Assembly: GCA_963971535.1 (NCBI GenBank)
Contig: OZ020586.1
Location: 71,822,134 to 71,886,133, forward strand
Origin: Notolepis coatsorum
Taxonomy: Eukaryota; Chordata; Actinopteri; Aulopiformes; Paralepididae
Reading direction: 5' to 3'
Length of the DNA stretch: 64,000 nucleotides
The translations under genes and the position numbers were made by a program. Shown piece by piece: positions 10,225 through 21,923 of this stretch. Positions within the stretch are counted from its first letter, which is position 1, and the number at the start of each line of letters is the position of its first letter. A model generated the notes under the pieces. It had not been told where the DNA came from. It searched no databases and saw nothing but the letters and a program-made list of their open reading frames with translations.

Positions 10225-11395
10225 ATAGATGCTATAGATAACATTCAGCCACTAGATCACCACTAGAGCACCAGCATGTCAGCAACAACATTGGACCCAC
10301 ACATTTATTATTTTAATGATCATTAACACTTTCCGTGCCAGCAGGGGGAGCCAAAAATAGCGCTTGAGTGCCAGCGCTGTAGTCAATGGGAGGGCGATCA
10401 CATTTGCGAACGCATAAACTATATCTTAAATTATGGCTATGTGTCTAATACGCCCGTCGCTTATCAATGACTTGTTTGCAGTCAACATTGTCAAAACGGA
10501 TAGTTTTTTTTAAATCGGTTAATTTCCGTTTTATACCATTTTGAAAAACGCTAGTTTTTTTTAACTTCCAGAAGAAAAAAAAGATTCCGTGATAATAGCT
10601 CTTTAGTGGAATACACAAAACACGTTGTAATTTTTCGGCCTATTTATGAATAGTTTTCAAATAAACGCTAGATTATCGATAGTATATGTGTACTTATGCA
10701 TGCTAGAGAAGCGGGCTGAAAAATCGATTATCTTATTTCCTGATCAGCACACACACTCACAGCCACACACACACATATGGGACACGCTGAGATATAGGTG
10801 AAAAGAGCCCTGATTATCCCAAGACTGGTAAAATAGATTCCTTACCTCAGATCAGATGTTCTCCAAAAAGATTATTCCAATTCTTGATCGCCATTCCAAA
10901 TATCGATCGCATTTATTGATCCAACGCTGGGTACTGGAAATACATAATCCACGCTGTTCTGAGGGTGGGCAATGACTGGGATTGTCTCCGGTTACATGCC
11001 TGACAAGTAAAATGTGGATTCCACTCTTTTCCCCCCATCCATTTCATTCAGTCCAATCCAATGGGGTGCAATACCATCCGGAGAGACGATAGGGGGCGGT
11101 ATTTTCCCTGTTCGAGCTCAGACAGATCCCCACTGGTAACGTGAGGCTAGATTGATGAAACATTTATGGAAATCGATAATAAAAAAAATAGCGATTAAAA
11201 ACGAGATTTCTCGCCGGTTGACACTCAACGCATGGCATGAACTAACAAGATTTCTCGTGGCTGGCACTCAAAGTGTTAGGCAATAAGGTTTTGGGGGGGG
11301 GGTAATACCTTTATTCCACACCTTTCTAAAAAGCTCAGTGGCTGTTTCTATAATAATTACTCAAGATCAAAATGTTGTCTATAGCACTTTTAACC
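10225..11395. mobile_element. family Q MITE interrupted by a family P element
   Basis: The left part (CTATAGATAACATTCAGCC, ACTAGAGCACCAGCATG) and the right part (CTTTATTCCACACCTTTCTA, TGTCTATAGCACTTTTAA) match the two halves of the MITE at 8561-8856. The 10323-11279 element sits between them. Confidence 0.65.
10323..11279 (+). mobile_element. TTAA-target DNA transposon, family P (non-autonomous), copy 1
   Basis: The element begins TTAA-CACTTTCCGTGCCAGC. It ends GCTGGCACTCAAAGTG-TTAG, where the right flank probably mutated from TTAA. The inverted terminal repeats and TTAA target are consistent with a piggyBac-like family. Internally, ACGCTAGATTATCGATAGTA (10667) is found in reverse orientation inside 62108-63143. 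There is no transposase ORF. Confidence 0.75.
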
Positions 11396-12323
11396 TAATT
11401 ATTTGATTTTCAAACATACAAATGTAATATAATAAGGATTACAACCCAGTTAAAGGCTAAGTCTTTCAGAGTCTTTCAATTCAGTTGAAAAGTCGTTCCT
11501 CTTCATAACATGATAGAAAGTTATCCACAAAAAGTGTATAATCCACAGTTCCCGAATCCATGGCAAGTCCTCATACAGTCCCTTCAGTTTGGACTTGGTT
11601 AGACAGAAAAATGTAATCGTGACCCTGTTCTCTCAAGGGGGGAAAAAAAAAACATTCCTCCTTTCTTCCCAAACGTTTCAGGCCTGGATAGCAGGCAAGT
11701 CCTTAAATTCAGTTAAAAAAATCACTCCTCTTAATAACATAAGGATCACGTCCAATGTATTATCTTGTAAATTCCAGGGAACCTACCATGTCTTTCTGCC
11801 GCACTACAAGGTCACCATTGTGCATTACCTTTGTGTGAGTCTGCCATATTTGACTGGATAAAATGCCCAATAAAACATTTGTGTTTTAACAAATAACTTC
11901 AAAGTCAACCTGGGAAGTTTAGTTATTTATTTTCCAATCTAGAAAGGTGTATACAGGGATGGGAACCTCCATGTTAATTCTGTTGCTAATACACCTTTTC
12001 CTCTGAGTTATAGCCATACATTTACTGTAATAATAATATAAAAATATATAAATGACATGTTTGTACATCCTTGAACAGAACTGCATGGTTTTGGCGTGAA
12101 ACTGCATTGACTAGCGGTTCCAATTGCATACATATATCTTGAGGTAAGCAGTCAAGGGACTCCTTTGAAAATAGCCATGCATGGACATGCCTCGGTTTGT
12201 AGCCAACTGGCTGGAGCTGAGAAAGGACTTTACCGACCAATATCATCATTGGCAAGAAATAGGGAAAAGGGATAGAACTACCCCTTTAACTTTGGAGCAA
12301 CATTTACCATCATCCCCTGTAAG
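11396..12323. other. 3' flank of the zinc-finger gene, possibly its 3' UTR
   Basis: There is no ORF. Two related segments (TCAGTTGAAAAGTCGTTCCT at 11481 and TTCAGTTAAAAAAATCACTC at 11708) suggest an old local duplication. The part adjacent to the stop codon is probably 3' UTR. Confidence 0.35.
11926..11931 (-). terminator. candidate polyadenylation signal of the zinc-finger gene
   Basis: TTTATT on the plus strand reads AATAAA on the minus strand, about 390 bp downstream of the stop codon. It is a plausible signal but a common hexamer. Confidence 0.3.
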
Positions 12324-13549
12324 CTAGCATGACATGCTTGGCATGTCGGTTTTACTGGGTCTCATATGAGTTTTCATGTGTCTTCTAACTGTTGCATTCT
12401 GAGCAAAGGTTTTGCCACAAACCGAACAGCTAAATGGTTTCTCTCCCGTATGAGTTCTCATGTGTTCCTTCAGACCTCCCTTCTCCCTAAACCCTTTGCC
12501 ACAGAACGGGCAACTAAAGGGTTTCTCCTCCCTGTGAATCCTCATGTGTATGTTCACGTTTCCCTTCTGGGTGAACCCTTTCCCACACACGGAACATCTA
12601 AAGGGTTTCTCTCCCGTGTGAGTTCTCATGTGCGTCAGCAGATTGGTCTTCCATTCAAATCCTTTACCACAGTGACTGCAGATAAAGGGTTTCTCCCCAG
12701 TGTGACTTCTCATATGTGTAACAATGTCATCATTTCTAGTAAATTCTTTACCACAAATAGTACAGACACTGTGAGCTTCAAGGTGAAGATTCAAGCTCTC
12801 TGTGGGACCCAAATGCTTTCCACACAAACCACAATCACTAGAGTGAACTTGAAAATGCAACATTAAAGACATCTTACTAGGAAAGGATTTCCCACACACT
12901 TTACAACAAGGTGCGGACAGGATGTGACTGGATGATTTGAGTTCATGGGACGATTCCATAGATCTATTTAAAGTCCTGTGTGTTTTTGTTCTTTTTGATT
13001 TCAGAGCATTTAAACCTGACTGACGTTTCCAGTCGCCGTCACTGTCTTGAGTCTCGGCTCCGGAACAGTCTGAAGAGAGGAGCTGGACATCTCTAGTTGG
13101 TTCTAAATCATCAGCTGGATCTAAGTTAATGGCTGGTTCTGAGTCTCCACAGTCCTCTCCGTCAGGGTCTGTTTTCATTTGTTCAGTCGAAGTGCCGGGT
13201 AAAGAGTACGCTTCTCGGTCTCTCTCCCTCTGGGTTTGAAGAGGCTGGAAGGGCAGAGCGTTCTCTTCACCATCTTCCCATTTCACTGGGTGTACTGTGA
13301 CCTGGGAGCCATCAGCTTCTTCCAGCCCTCGATGTAGTTCATCTTTAATCAGTTGGAGCTCCTGGTGCATGTGTCTGAGCTGTGAGGACTGAGGTTTCTC
13401 CTCGTCGCGTTCACATTTCACAGCAGCAGGGTTGAATGTAAACTTTATGATATCGGCCTGCTCCAGATCTTGGAGGAGACCGGGGGTCCTCTCCTGCTGC
13501 TCAGGGTGGACCTCCTCTTCACACACAAAGAGGTGCGGAGGGAGGGAGT
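12324..13549 (-). CDS. C2H2 zinc-finger protein, last coding exon (seven fingers)
   Basis: This exon encodes residues 54-461 of a probable nuclear DNA-binding transcription factor. An acidic region comes first (LFVCEEEVHPEQQ, then IIKFTFNPAAVKCERDEEKP and MKTDPDGEDCGDSEPA), typical of a large teleost zinc-finger family. Seven C-x2-C-x12-H-x3-H fingers follow, from CKVCGKSF to CSVCGKTF. The later fingers are joined by TGEKPF-type linkers; one reads REEKPF, and the first two have short irregular linkers. The acceptor is TCTCCCTCTAG at 13550-13560. The exon starts in phase 1, which matches the donor of the exon at 42808-42967. An ATG upstream in the same frame (13565) lies in the intron and would give only an artificial start. 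The stop is TAG at 12324-12326. DNA target and function are unknown. Confidence 0.9.
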
Positions 13550-14044
13550 CTAGAGGGAGACGCAAAAAAAAGATTATTTAGGTTTGTTTTGAAACAATGT
13601 GACAATGTTTTTCTGCTTTGTTCTGGTTATTTGTTGGGTAACAATTAGCTTCCCTGCAGCTACTCCAGTCACAAACACCAGTCCAGAACAAATGGAATCT
13701 TGGACCTCGTGAAAGTCCTCTTGGGGTCCTCAGACCTACTTTTGGGAACCAATTTACTAGTCCGTTCAGAAGGAGCTAGAACATGGCCCTGTAGGGGAAA
13801 TCACCCCAAAGAAAACTGTCCATATTCACATTTCAAGTGTAAGAGGCAAATCTTAGGACCCCAAAACCTTTTGCAAGTGTGGAAATTGTACCTGCTATAA
13901 ATTCTCAAGCAAATAAAAATGATGACTGTAGACACAAGAGGCTCTGCACGTGATTATAAACAATAAGCTATGGATAACTATAGAGTTATATAACTATGCT
14001 AAAGTTAATTGGGAACTACACCCGATTTAAGAATTCTTACACAT

Positions 14045-14341
14045 TGTCCACACGCACCTGGAGAGGCTGCGCAGCACAGTGAGAATCGTAGTCTTTGATT
14101 TCTCCAGCACTTTTAACACCATCCAGAAGAAGCGAAGAAGCAACACCGTCTCCCCCAAGGAACTGTACCGTTACCCTTCCTGTTCACCCTCTACACGTTC
14201 GACTTCTGCTACAACTCGAGAATGTGCCGCCTACAGAAGTACTCCGATGACCCATCCTTTGTCAGTTACCATGGCAACCACCTCCAACTCAACATCAGCA
14301 AGACCAAGGAGCTGGTGGTGGACTACCGGCAAAGCAAGAGG
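14045..14341 (+). pseudogene. Rex-like LINE, reverse-transcriptase fragment (part 1)
   Basis: Fragments of the RT palm can be read across frames: VVFDFSSTFNTIQ (motif A, near 14085), CRLQKYSDDP (degenerate motif C, near 14230) and NHLQLNISKTKELVVDYR just before 14341. The family resembles fish Rex1/Rex3-type LINEs; I do not commit to which. The stretch between motifs A and C is largely deleted. The reading continues at 16963 after the insertions. Confidence 0.7.
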
Positions 14342-15253
14342 CAGGGCTCTATGCTAACCTTTTTCCCAAGGAGCACATGAAAAGATTTAGGAGCACACAA
14401 AGAAATTTAGGAGCACACAAAGAAATTTAGGAGCACAGTGAAAGATGTTCAAGTAACACAGAGTTTATTAACAAACTATTTATTACATGCATATTATACT
14501 GTGCATGTTCAATCATACTAAGGGACAAACATCTGTGCAAATAGCACATACCACCAAAATCACACATTGGCCCATGCCTACTAGTCCAGCTGTTTTTGTA
14601 TGTTGTAGTGTTGTCACGATACCAACATTTTGACTTCGATACCGATAGAAAAGGTAATGGAATATTTTTAGAAGACAGAACATGGAAAATTCTTTATACA
14701 ATTCTTTAATTAATTTAATTCTAATTTAAATTAATATTTGTCATCAATATCTTCCTTTTGAATGAAATAGATTCAGGAATCAGGATTGTTAGCAGAGAGA
14801 GAGAGAAAGAGAGGCCCCTTCCCTCACTATTGGATGCCTCTGAGCGTTCCTAGGGATAGCTTAGTTAGCGTTAGCAGGTTAGCTTAGTTAGTGTTAGCAC
14901 TGCAGCTAACATTATTTAAGTTTTTTTTGGGCATAAAGGAATGGTGAGGATGCAAAGCATGTTACACCATTGGACCAGTTGCTCACAGAGTTTTAATTTC
15001 ACATATAAACAGCGTGACTCGCGAGAGGAATTGTCACAGAGCTGTCGAACGCAGGGCTGAATAGCTAGATGGCATAGCTTCTAAAATTGAAGGTCCGAGC
15101 TGCTCTGTGTCTTATGAAATGACAATTGCGTGTTGACACGCCCACTATGCAAAGCTATTACTTGCACACTGTGCTCCTAAATAATTTTTCCTGTTCGCAC
15201 AAATCTATTTTTAGGGGCAAATGTGAGTGAAATGGTCGCACTGGAGAGCCCTG
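14342..15253. mobile_element. DNA transposon I (CAGGGCTCT ends)
   Basis: The ends are CAGGGCTCTATGC and GGAGAGCCCTG. Subterminal GGAGCACA repeats occur at both sides (AAATTTAGGAGCACA near 14400, TGTGCTCCTAAAT near 15170). Removing it and element H rejoins the LINE reading. The visible flanking duplication is only AGAGG (5 bp). It is probably hAT-related and non-autonomous. A left end of the TAGTGTTGTCACGATACC family starts inside it at 14606. Confidence 0.65.
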
Positions 15254-15257
15254 AGAG

Positions 15258-15714
15258 TAGAGATGTTCCGATATCATTTTTTCGTTCCCGATCAGATTCT
15301 GATACCTAAGCTTTGGGTATCGGCTGATACCGAGACTGATCCGATACCAGTGCATACATTAAATGTTTTTTTATATTATATCAATTATAAAACTTTATAT
15401 ATATATTTTTTTTTACAGCTATACTGTTTTTAAGTAATAACTAGAATGTAATGGTATTTATTCAACAACAGATGATTGTATAGATTAGTATTAGTATCAT
15501 TAATTGACAACTAGGGATGCTCGATATTGGCTTTTTTACCGATACCGATATATGCAAGATTCCCCCCCCCAAAAAACGGAATAATTTCAGGTAATTAATA
15601 TTACCTATCTCTGGTCGTAGAATTAACACAACATTATGCATACTTTTGACAATAAATAAAATCAGAATCTGTTCTTACTTGCTTGCCTGGGTAAATAAAG
15701 GTTAAATAAACGTA

Positions 15715-15756
<42 letters not shown>

Positions 15757-16954
15757 TTTTAAATGATACCGATATTTTCCGATATCACATTTTAATGCCA
15801 ATATCGGCCGATAATATCGGACATCCCTGGGCCTAAAAAAAATAATGGTTTGTTTCCGGTTGCCGACCGACCCTGCCGATTTAGGTGCGACCCAATATAT
15901 TTTATGAGTTTAATAAAAAAAGAATAAAGAATTTCAAAAAGAGAAAAATGCTTTTTTTTTTTTTTTTTTAGAATACAGTTTCATAGAAATCTTAGTCAAA
16001 CCTTTAGTATTATGGATATTAAACATGCTGGCAGAGTACATGCATCTATGTTGTTGTGAACATTTTAATTAAATAAAGAAAGTCCCTATCCATAGTTGCC
16101 GTGGGAAAGAATAAAATAAAAAATAAAATAAAATAAATTCCCTACATACCGATGGCCTTAACTGACATCCAACAGGAAACAAACAATATTTTTTGTTATG
16201 CCCTATTGACAACCAATGAGTTCACCCACGGAATGGTTGTTGGTACATTGGTTCCGCACGGACGTTCTACGTTGTTGCACTCCCTATCCAGGCTGCTCCG
16301 TTTTTGTTAGCTCCTAGCAGAGGCTCTGGCTAGTAGTAATGTGTATGTTGTGATTTTTAATGGACAATAAATATTCAACATTCTCTTTTGAGACTCCGCC
16401 TCAGACTCTTATCATTTGGCACTAAAAGCAAAATATTGTGACGACACTTAGGTTAGCCACGTTAACGTGAGCTAGGTTAGCTAGCGTGAGCTACCGGTAA
16501 ATGGAAAGAATGTAACGTTACTGGTGAAAAAGTGATTTACCTTGGAATACTCCTTTGCCAACATGCTGTACATTGCTTGCAGGTCTGCAGCCATTATTGC
16601 TGGATTATGAATAGTCCCAACTTTAGCCAAGGTAATGTTAAGCTAAAACTAGCTCTTCAGCTAATGCTAAATAACACCAGCAAGCTCCCCGTCACACTGC
16701 TCTGTCGAGACGATGGCATTTAAGAAAGTATCTGCTGTTAAAATGACAAACAGCATTGACACTTTAATTCACGGTCGATTAAAAACACGTTTGTTTTATA
16801 ACGCTCACTCTCAGTAGGAGGATATCGCACGTGTTGTTGATAAATTACGTCATATGGTATCGGAGCAAAGAATTAGAGGGTACTCGCCGATACCAGCATT
16901 TTAGGCAGTATCGGAGGCATTTCCGATACTGGTATCGATATCGGAACAACTCTA
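15258..16954. mobile_element. hAT-type element H
   Basis: It starts TAGAGATGTTCCGATATC and ends GATATCGGAACAACTCTA. It is flanked by the perfect 8-bp duplication CCTGAGAG (15250-15257 and 16955-16962). GATACCGA-type motifs recur at both ends. There is no transposase ORF. A TAGGGATGCTCG...CATCCCTG element is nested inside. Confidence 0.85.
15512..15829. mobile_element. hAT-like MITE nested in H
   Basis: It starts TAGGGATGCTCGATATTGG and ends ATAATATCGGACATCCCTG, with GATACCGATAT subterminal motifs. It contains an (AT)n microsatellite at about 15722-15755. I found no matching 8-bp flanks, so the exact limits are uncertain. Confidence 0.55.
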
Positions 16955-16962
16955 CCTGAGAG

Positions 16963-17393
16963 GCCCCCTCGTCATCACTATCCGAGGGGAGGAAGTGGAG
17001 ATGGTGGAGACGTACAAGTTCCTGGGAATACACTTGGAACCGTAAACACCAAGGCCCTCTACACTGAAGTCTACTGAAGTCGTTTGACCAGTCTGTGGGA
17101 GCCGTGGTATGCTTGCAGGGTAACATTAACTCAAGAGACACTAACAAACTGAACAAGCTGGCGAGGAAGGCTAGCTCCATAGTGAGAGTTGAACTGGCCA
17201 AACTAGAGGTGGTGGCAGAGGAGGACGAGGAAAAAGCTGGACACTATGCTAGAAACCCCCCTTCCAACCCCTCTATGAGGAGATAGCCAAGATGAGGAGC
17301 ACACCACAAACAACCTTGGCTGGTCCTTCGTGTCAGTAGCTAACAGCTGGAGAACTGTAAGGACTGTCTGACTCTGGATTATGCTGTGGTAAG
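16963..17393 (+). pseudogene. Rex-like LINE, RT thumb and C-terminal fragment (part 2)
   Basis: Continuing from 14341, one frame reads LVITIRGEEVEMVETYKFLG and another reads CLQGNINSRDTNKLNKLARK then ASSIVRVELAKLEVVAEE, matching the C-terminal part of the same RT family. Frameshifts separate the blocks. Element F (17394-18291) interrupts what follows. Confidence 0.7.
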
Positions 17394-18291
17394 TAGGGAT
17401 GCCCCGATCACGTTTTTTGCCACCGATACCGATCACCGATCGTCGTGAGCCATATCGTCCGATACCGATCCGATCGTTTTTGATTAAAAAATTAAAAATT
17501 ATTTTATATATATATATATATTTTTTTTTTATAAAATAAAAAATATATATTATATAATTAGACTTGTACTTGTATTATCTGCGAGACATCGCCACCACGC
17601 AACAAGCTCCACTGTCTGTGTGTACTCGAGTAGCCTCCAGCTACGGCCAGGATTCTCCGGAGCTGCAGCTGGACCCTATACTCGAGTAGCCTCGAGCTAC
17701 GGCCAGGATTCTCCTGCGCTGCAGCTGGACCCTATTGGTATAACGTTACTGTGCTCAGCAAGCCCTCAGCACGAATACGCGTCGAATCAGTGTTATAAGA
17801 CATTGATATCAGGAGCTATCTGTAGCTACTGCTAGCCGGATATATAACGTTAATACAACGCCTCGGTGAACTATTTAGTTCAATGGGACATTTCGTTTTG
17901 AACAGTGAACTAACTTGCGTTAAAGTGAGCTAACAGAGCTATCATACACGTCTCTACTAGACTATTGCTGGAGCATTTGTTGATATCAGGAGCTATCAGT
18001 AGCTAGCCGGCTAGATACCGTTCGGTTAGACAATGCCTCATCATGTATTAAACTAAAAGTGAATAGTTGACTGGGTCATTTTGTAACGGTAGCTAACGTT
18101 AGCTCAGGGAGACTCTGTCCTCCCGGAGAGGCTGGAGCCGCAGCACCACCCGGTGTCTGAGACAGAACTCAGCAAGTGAGATCGGTTTTGGCGATCGGCG
18201 AAAATAAAGCATTATCACCGATCACCGATCGCATATTTATACTGATTATCGGCCGATAACGATCGGTGGCCGATCGATCGGGGCATCCCTA
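17394..18291. mobile_element. hAT-type element F
   Basis: The ends are TAGGGATGCCCCGATCACG and GATCGGGGCATCCCTA. The flanking 8-bp duplication GTGGTAAG is perfect (17386-17393 and 18292-18299). CACCGATCACCGATC motifs are repeated near both ends. It is non-coding. Confidence 0.88.
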
Positions 18292-18489
18292 GTGGTAAGT
18301 AATATATAGACATGCTGCGGTTACCACGCTTAAACCCTTAGATGCTATCAATCACTCTGCTCTTAAGACTTATTACTGGTGATACCTGTACCATCTATTT
18401 GCTGGCCCTCTCTCTGTGAGGCGGGATCTACATTGGTATATGTTGATTTAGAAAGCACTCCAAAACAAATGGTACAATTTACAAATTAC

Positions 18490-18843
18490 ATCACTGCTAG
18501 ATTTCAATGTAGGATCTGATCAAACTGCTCTCAGGACTGGATTACACTACATGTTAGTGTTGTCACGATACTGGAATTTCGACTTCGATACGATACCTTG
18601 AAAAGTATCGATACTTCGATACCATTCGATACCAAATTTTTTTTTTTTTTAAACAAATTTAGCTTTTGTTGCTGGTTGATTCTCCTCAGCTTCTCTCTGG
18701 TACTATAAGAGAAGATAAATATAACACTTTTAAAACCCTTTGTTTATCTTTAGATCAGAGAGAGAGAGAGAAAGAGAGAGTGGCTGCTGGAGATTTGAGG
18801 TCTACTGAGCGCACCTTTCTAGTTATGACCCGAAAACAAGGGT

Positions 18844-18887
<44 letters not shown>

Positions 18888-19770
18888 TTTCTCCGGAGCT
18901 ATGCTCGGAGCATTTATTAACGTTACATTTTCAACAACATTGCTGCTAATTGGACACTTCATGGAGGCGGGGTAACGTTGTGTCGAGTTCATGCGTGTAC
19001 TAGTGTAGGATGGGCTCCGCTCGACCTAACGTTGGAAACGGGGTAGTTGTGTCGAGTTCATGCGTGTACTGGTGTAGTGTGGGTGGGCTCGGCTTGACGT
19101 TACTCCGTTTCCATGAAGTAATTATAAATGTGGCCAGCTAGCTAGCATAAGCTAACGGAGGAACGACAGCTAACGTTAGCTAATAATAGCTTTGTGTACA
19201 AACTGAAGACAGGGCTCCCGGCTGTGAGGGGGAGGAGGCTGCAGCAGCAGCTTGTGTCTGTTGCCGGTCTCTGAGGAGGAGGAGGCGGCGGAAGGGCAAG
19301 CGTGCTCTGGCAGCGCGTCTGTCTGTCAACAACTTGCGGGAGCAAGCCAGCTGGTATCGGTACTGCAGAAAGTATCGATACTTAGGGAAATGAGTATCGA
19401 AACCATTTTAAATATTCAGTATCGATATGTATCGATATTTCGATATTTTTGACAACACTAGTTCCTCAATGTAGGAGTTTATCAAACCTGCTCTCAGGAT
19501 TGGATTACACTGTAACATGTTCCTCAATGTATGAGTTTATCAAACCTGCTCTCAGGACTGGATTACACTACATGTTCCTCAATGTAGGATATTATCAAAC
19601 CTGTGCTCAGGACTGGATTACACTACATTTTCCTCAATGTAGGATCTTATCAAACCGGCTCTCAGGTCTGGATTACACTACATGTTCATCAATGTAGGAT
19701 CGTATCAAACCTGCTCTCAGGACTGGATTACACTACATGTTCGTCGTCAATGTAGGAGTTTATCAAACCA
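18490..19770 (+). repeat. 55-bp minisatellite split by element G
   Basis: The unit is TTCCTCAATGTAGGAGTTTA followed by TCAAACCTGCTCTCAGGACT and GGATTACACTACATG, about 55 bp. One copy lies at 18503-18554 and about five and a half at 19462-19770. Element G (18555-19460) is inserted in the first copy. Confidence 0.85.
18555..19460. mobile_element. hAT-like element G
   Basis: The ends are TAGTGTTGTCACGATACTGG and CGATATTTTTGACAACACTA. They have strong subterminal symmetry of TATCGATACTTCGATACC motifs. Only a GT is shared by the flanks, so the target duplication is unclear. It contains (GA)n near 18850 and GCTAACGTTAGCT palindromes. Confidence 0.7.
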
Positions 19771-20020
19771 CTACTACTAATCACTATTACTACAGTCTGA
19801 TTGAATCCTGCCATTCACTACTATTATCACTATTATTACTGAGTGATTGAATCCTGCCATTCCCTACTATTATCACTATTACTACAGTCTGATTGAATCC
19901 TGCCATTCCCTACTATTATCACTATTACTACTGTCTGATTAAATCCTGCCATTCCCCTACTATTATCACTATTATTACTGACTGATTGAATCCTGCCATT
20001 CCCCTACTATTATCACCTGG
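19771..20020 (+). repeat. 46-bp minisatellite, about five copies
   Basis: The unit is TTGAATCCTGCCATTCCCTA followed by CTATTATCACTATTACTACA and GTCTGA, 46 bp. Copies start at about 19801, 19847 and 19893. Confidence 0.88.
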
Positions 20021-20027
20021 CTACCTA

Positions 20028-20868
20028 GCTCCAGTTCAACCAGCGTCGGGAGCATTTAGCTACCTGGCTACCTAGCTCCACTTCAACCAGCGTCGGGAGC
20101 TCCAGCAGCTTGTCGATGTGCTGGTAGCCTCAGCACGCTAACGTTAGCTGGCTCCAGCAGCTTGTCGATGTGCTGGTAGCCTCAGCCAGCTAACGTTAGC
20201 TGGCTCCAGCAGCTTGTCCATGTGCTGGTAGCCTCAGCCAGCTAACGTTAGCTGGCTCCAGCAGCTTGTCGATGTGCTAATAGCCTCAGCCAGCTAACGC
20301 TGGTACCTGGCTGGTGCTAACTAACTAGCCATCGCTCCGGGAGCTAACGCTGGTACCTGGCTGGTGCTAACTAACTAGCCATCGCTCTGGGAGCTAACGC
20401 TGGTACCCGGCTGGTGCTAACTAACTAGCCATCGCTCCGGGAGCTAACGCTGGTACCTGGCTGGTGCTAACTAACTAGCCATCGCTCCGGGAGCTAACGC
20501 TGGTACCTGGCTGGTGCTAACTAACTGGCCATCGCTCCGGGAGCTAACACTGGTACCTGGCTAGTGCTAACTAACTGGCCATCGCTCCGGGAGCTAACGC
20601 TGGTACCTGGCTGGTGCTAACTAGCTAGCCATCACTCCGGGAGCTAACGCTGGTACCTGGCTGAGGCTACCAGCACATCGACAAGCTGCTGGAGCCAGCT
20701 AACGTTAGCTTGCTGAGGCTATTAGCACATCGACAAGCTGCTGGAGCCAGCTAACGTTAGCTTGCTGAGGCTACCAGCACATCGACAAGCTGCTGGAGCT
20801 CCCGACGCTGGTTGAAGTGGAGCTAGGTAGCCAGGTAGCTAAATGCTCCGCGACGCTGAACTGCCTGC
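20028..20868. repeat. fold-back structure with inverted 52-bp repeat arms
   Basis: The left arm (20028-20290) has four copies of a 52-bp unit starting GCTCCAGCAGCTTGTCGATG. The right arm (20664-20868) has three copies of its reverse complement (CATCGACAAGCTGCTGGAGC). The outer ends CATTTAGCTACCTGGCTACC (20053) and GGTAGCCAGGTAGCTAAATG (about 20826-20845) are also inverted. The spacer is the 50-bp array. The structure could fold into a very large hairpin. No protein is encoded. Confidence 0.85.
20291..20663 (+). repeat. 50-bp minisatellite array 1, seven copies
   Basis: The unit is GAGCTAACGCTGGTACCTGG followed by CTGGTGCTAACTAACTAGCC and ATCGCTCCGG, exactly 50 bp. Copies start at 20291, 20341, 20391, 20441, 20491, 20541 and 20591, with a partial eighth. 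Confidence 0.95.
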
Positions 20869-21762
20869 GCCGGTCTGTCTGTCGAAGACCGAGGGAACCG
20901 CATCGGGCTTCAGCTGATTAGTGGTCTTCTGAACAAACCTCCCACCCCCAACAACATAATCCGAGACAATGAAGTGTTCGCTGCAGATCTTCATTCCCTG
21001 TCCAACAGGCTGATCGCGCCGCCTGAGTGCAGTCAGCCAGCCAACGTGCCAACAACACTGTTTTTTTCACTGGTAGTTTGTGGAAATGAACCAACTTTCC
21101 TCTCTCTTTCACACGGTAAAATTAATTTGAACAGCCAGGAGCAATACAAAAAGAACCACCGCGGTCCCGTTGTTTGGTAGGCAACATTTTATTTACTGAC
21201 TGACCCTACAATCCATGTTAGCTAACCAGCAGTGTATACACCAAACCAACACCATGACGTCACCATCTAAAATGGCGCCGCCCATGGCGAAAACAGGGAA
21301 ATTATATTTGATTTTTCAGACAAATAAGCAGGATTTCACATTTTATTATAGGACCCTGTCTTACACAAGGTACACAACAAACAAACTAGGATCACATTGT
21401 TCAATGCTTCATCTCCCCTTTAATGTAAAGTGTGACATACAACCAAAAAAACAGCAATTTTTTTATGAAATTCCATAAAATATTTCAGATCCAAATGAGT
21501 TATTACCATTTTTGTATTACGTATTTAGATATGGTGTATTGATTTGATCACAATATGATCCCATGGGAAAGCTGATCAATTAGCAAATGAACATATTGCT
21601 CATATAAGCGGTTCAGGCTTCAGGCATGTTCCAGTTCATTCTAATGTGAAGCAGTTCAGGCTGCAGATGTGTTCCAGTTAAATCTATTTCAAAGGGGAAG
21701 CTACCTACAAAGCACACAAGTCTTCTTTTCGTGATTTTTTTTATATTGGTAAAGGTAGAAAC

Positions 21763-21923
21763 TAGGCTTGGGTGGTATGACGGTATACCAGGGTATTTCG
21801 AGATCCCGCCGGTATGATTCTCAATACCGTGACGTCACAGACTGCTATTACACTGACACTGAGTTGATTGTAGTGCACAGCACACGCCAGCAGAGGGTTA
21901 CGTGGCTATCGTTCTGGGACTGG
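21763..21923 (+). mobile_element. left end of a hAT-type element (TAGGCTTGGG family)
   Basis: It starts TAGGCTTGGGTGGTATGACG, the same terminus as element D. The sequence then runs into the 50-bp array 2, and no right end is seen. Bases 21771-21921 are identical to 25740-25890. Confidence 0.7.

Noticed and set aside
12366..12866. 166-residue plus-strand ORF
   Set aside because: It is the antisense shadow of the zinc-finger exon, caused by the repetitive C2H2 codons.
13550..13565. ATG at 13565 as the start of the zinc-finger protein
   Set aside because: It lies upstream of a good acceptor (TCTCCCTCTAG). The family's N-terminal exon exists at 42808-42967 with matching phase.
18666..18920. 84-residue plus-strand ORF with (RE)n
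   Set aside because: It lies inside hAT element G and contains a GA microsatellite. There is no protein family resemblance.
18553..19462. A target duplication for element G
   Set aside because: Only GT is shared by the two flanks, too short to claim; the surrounding minisatellite makes the original target uncertain.
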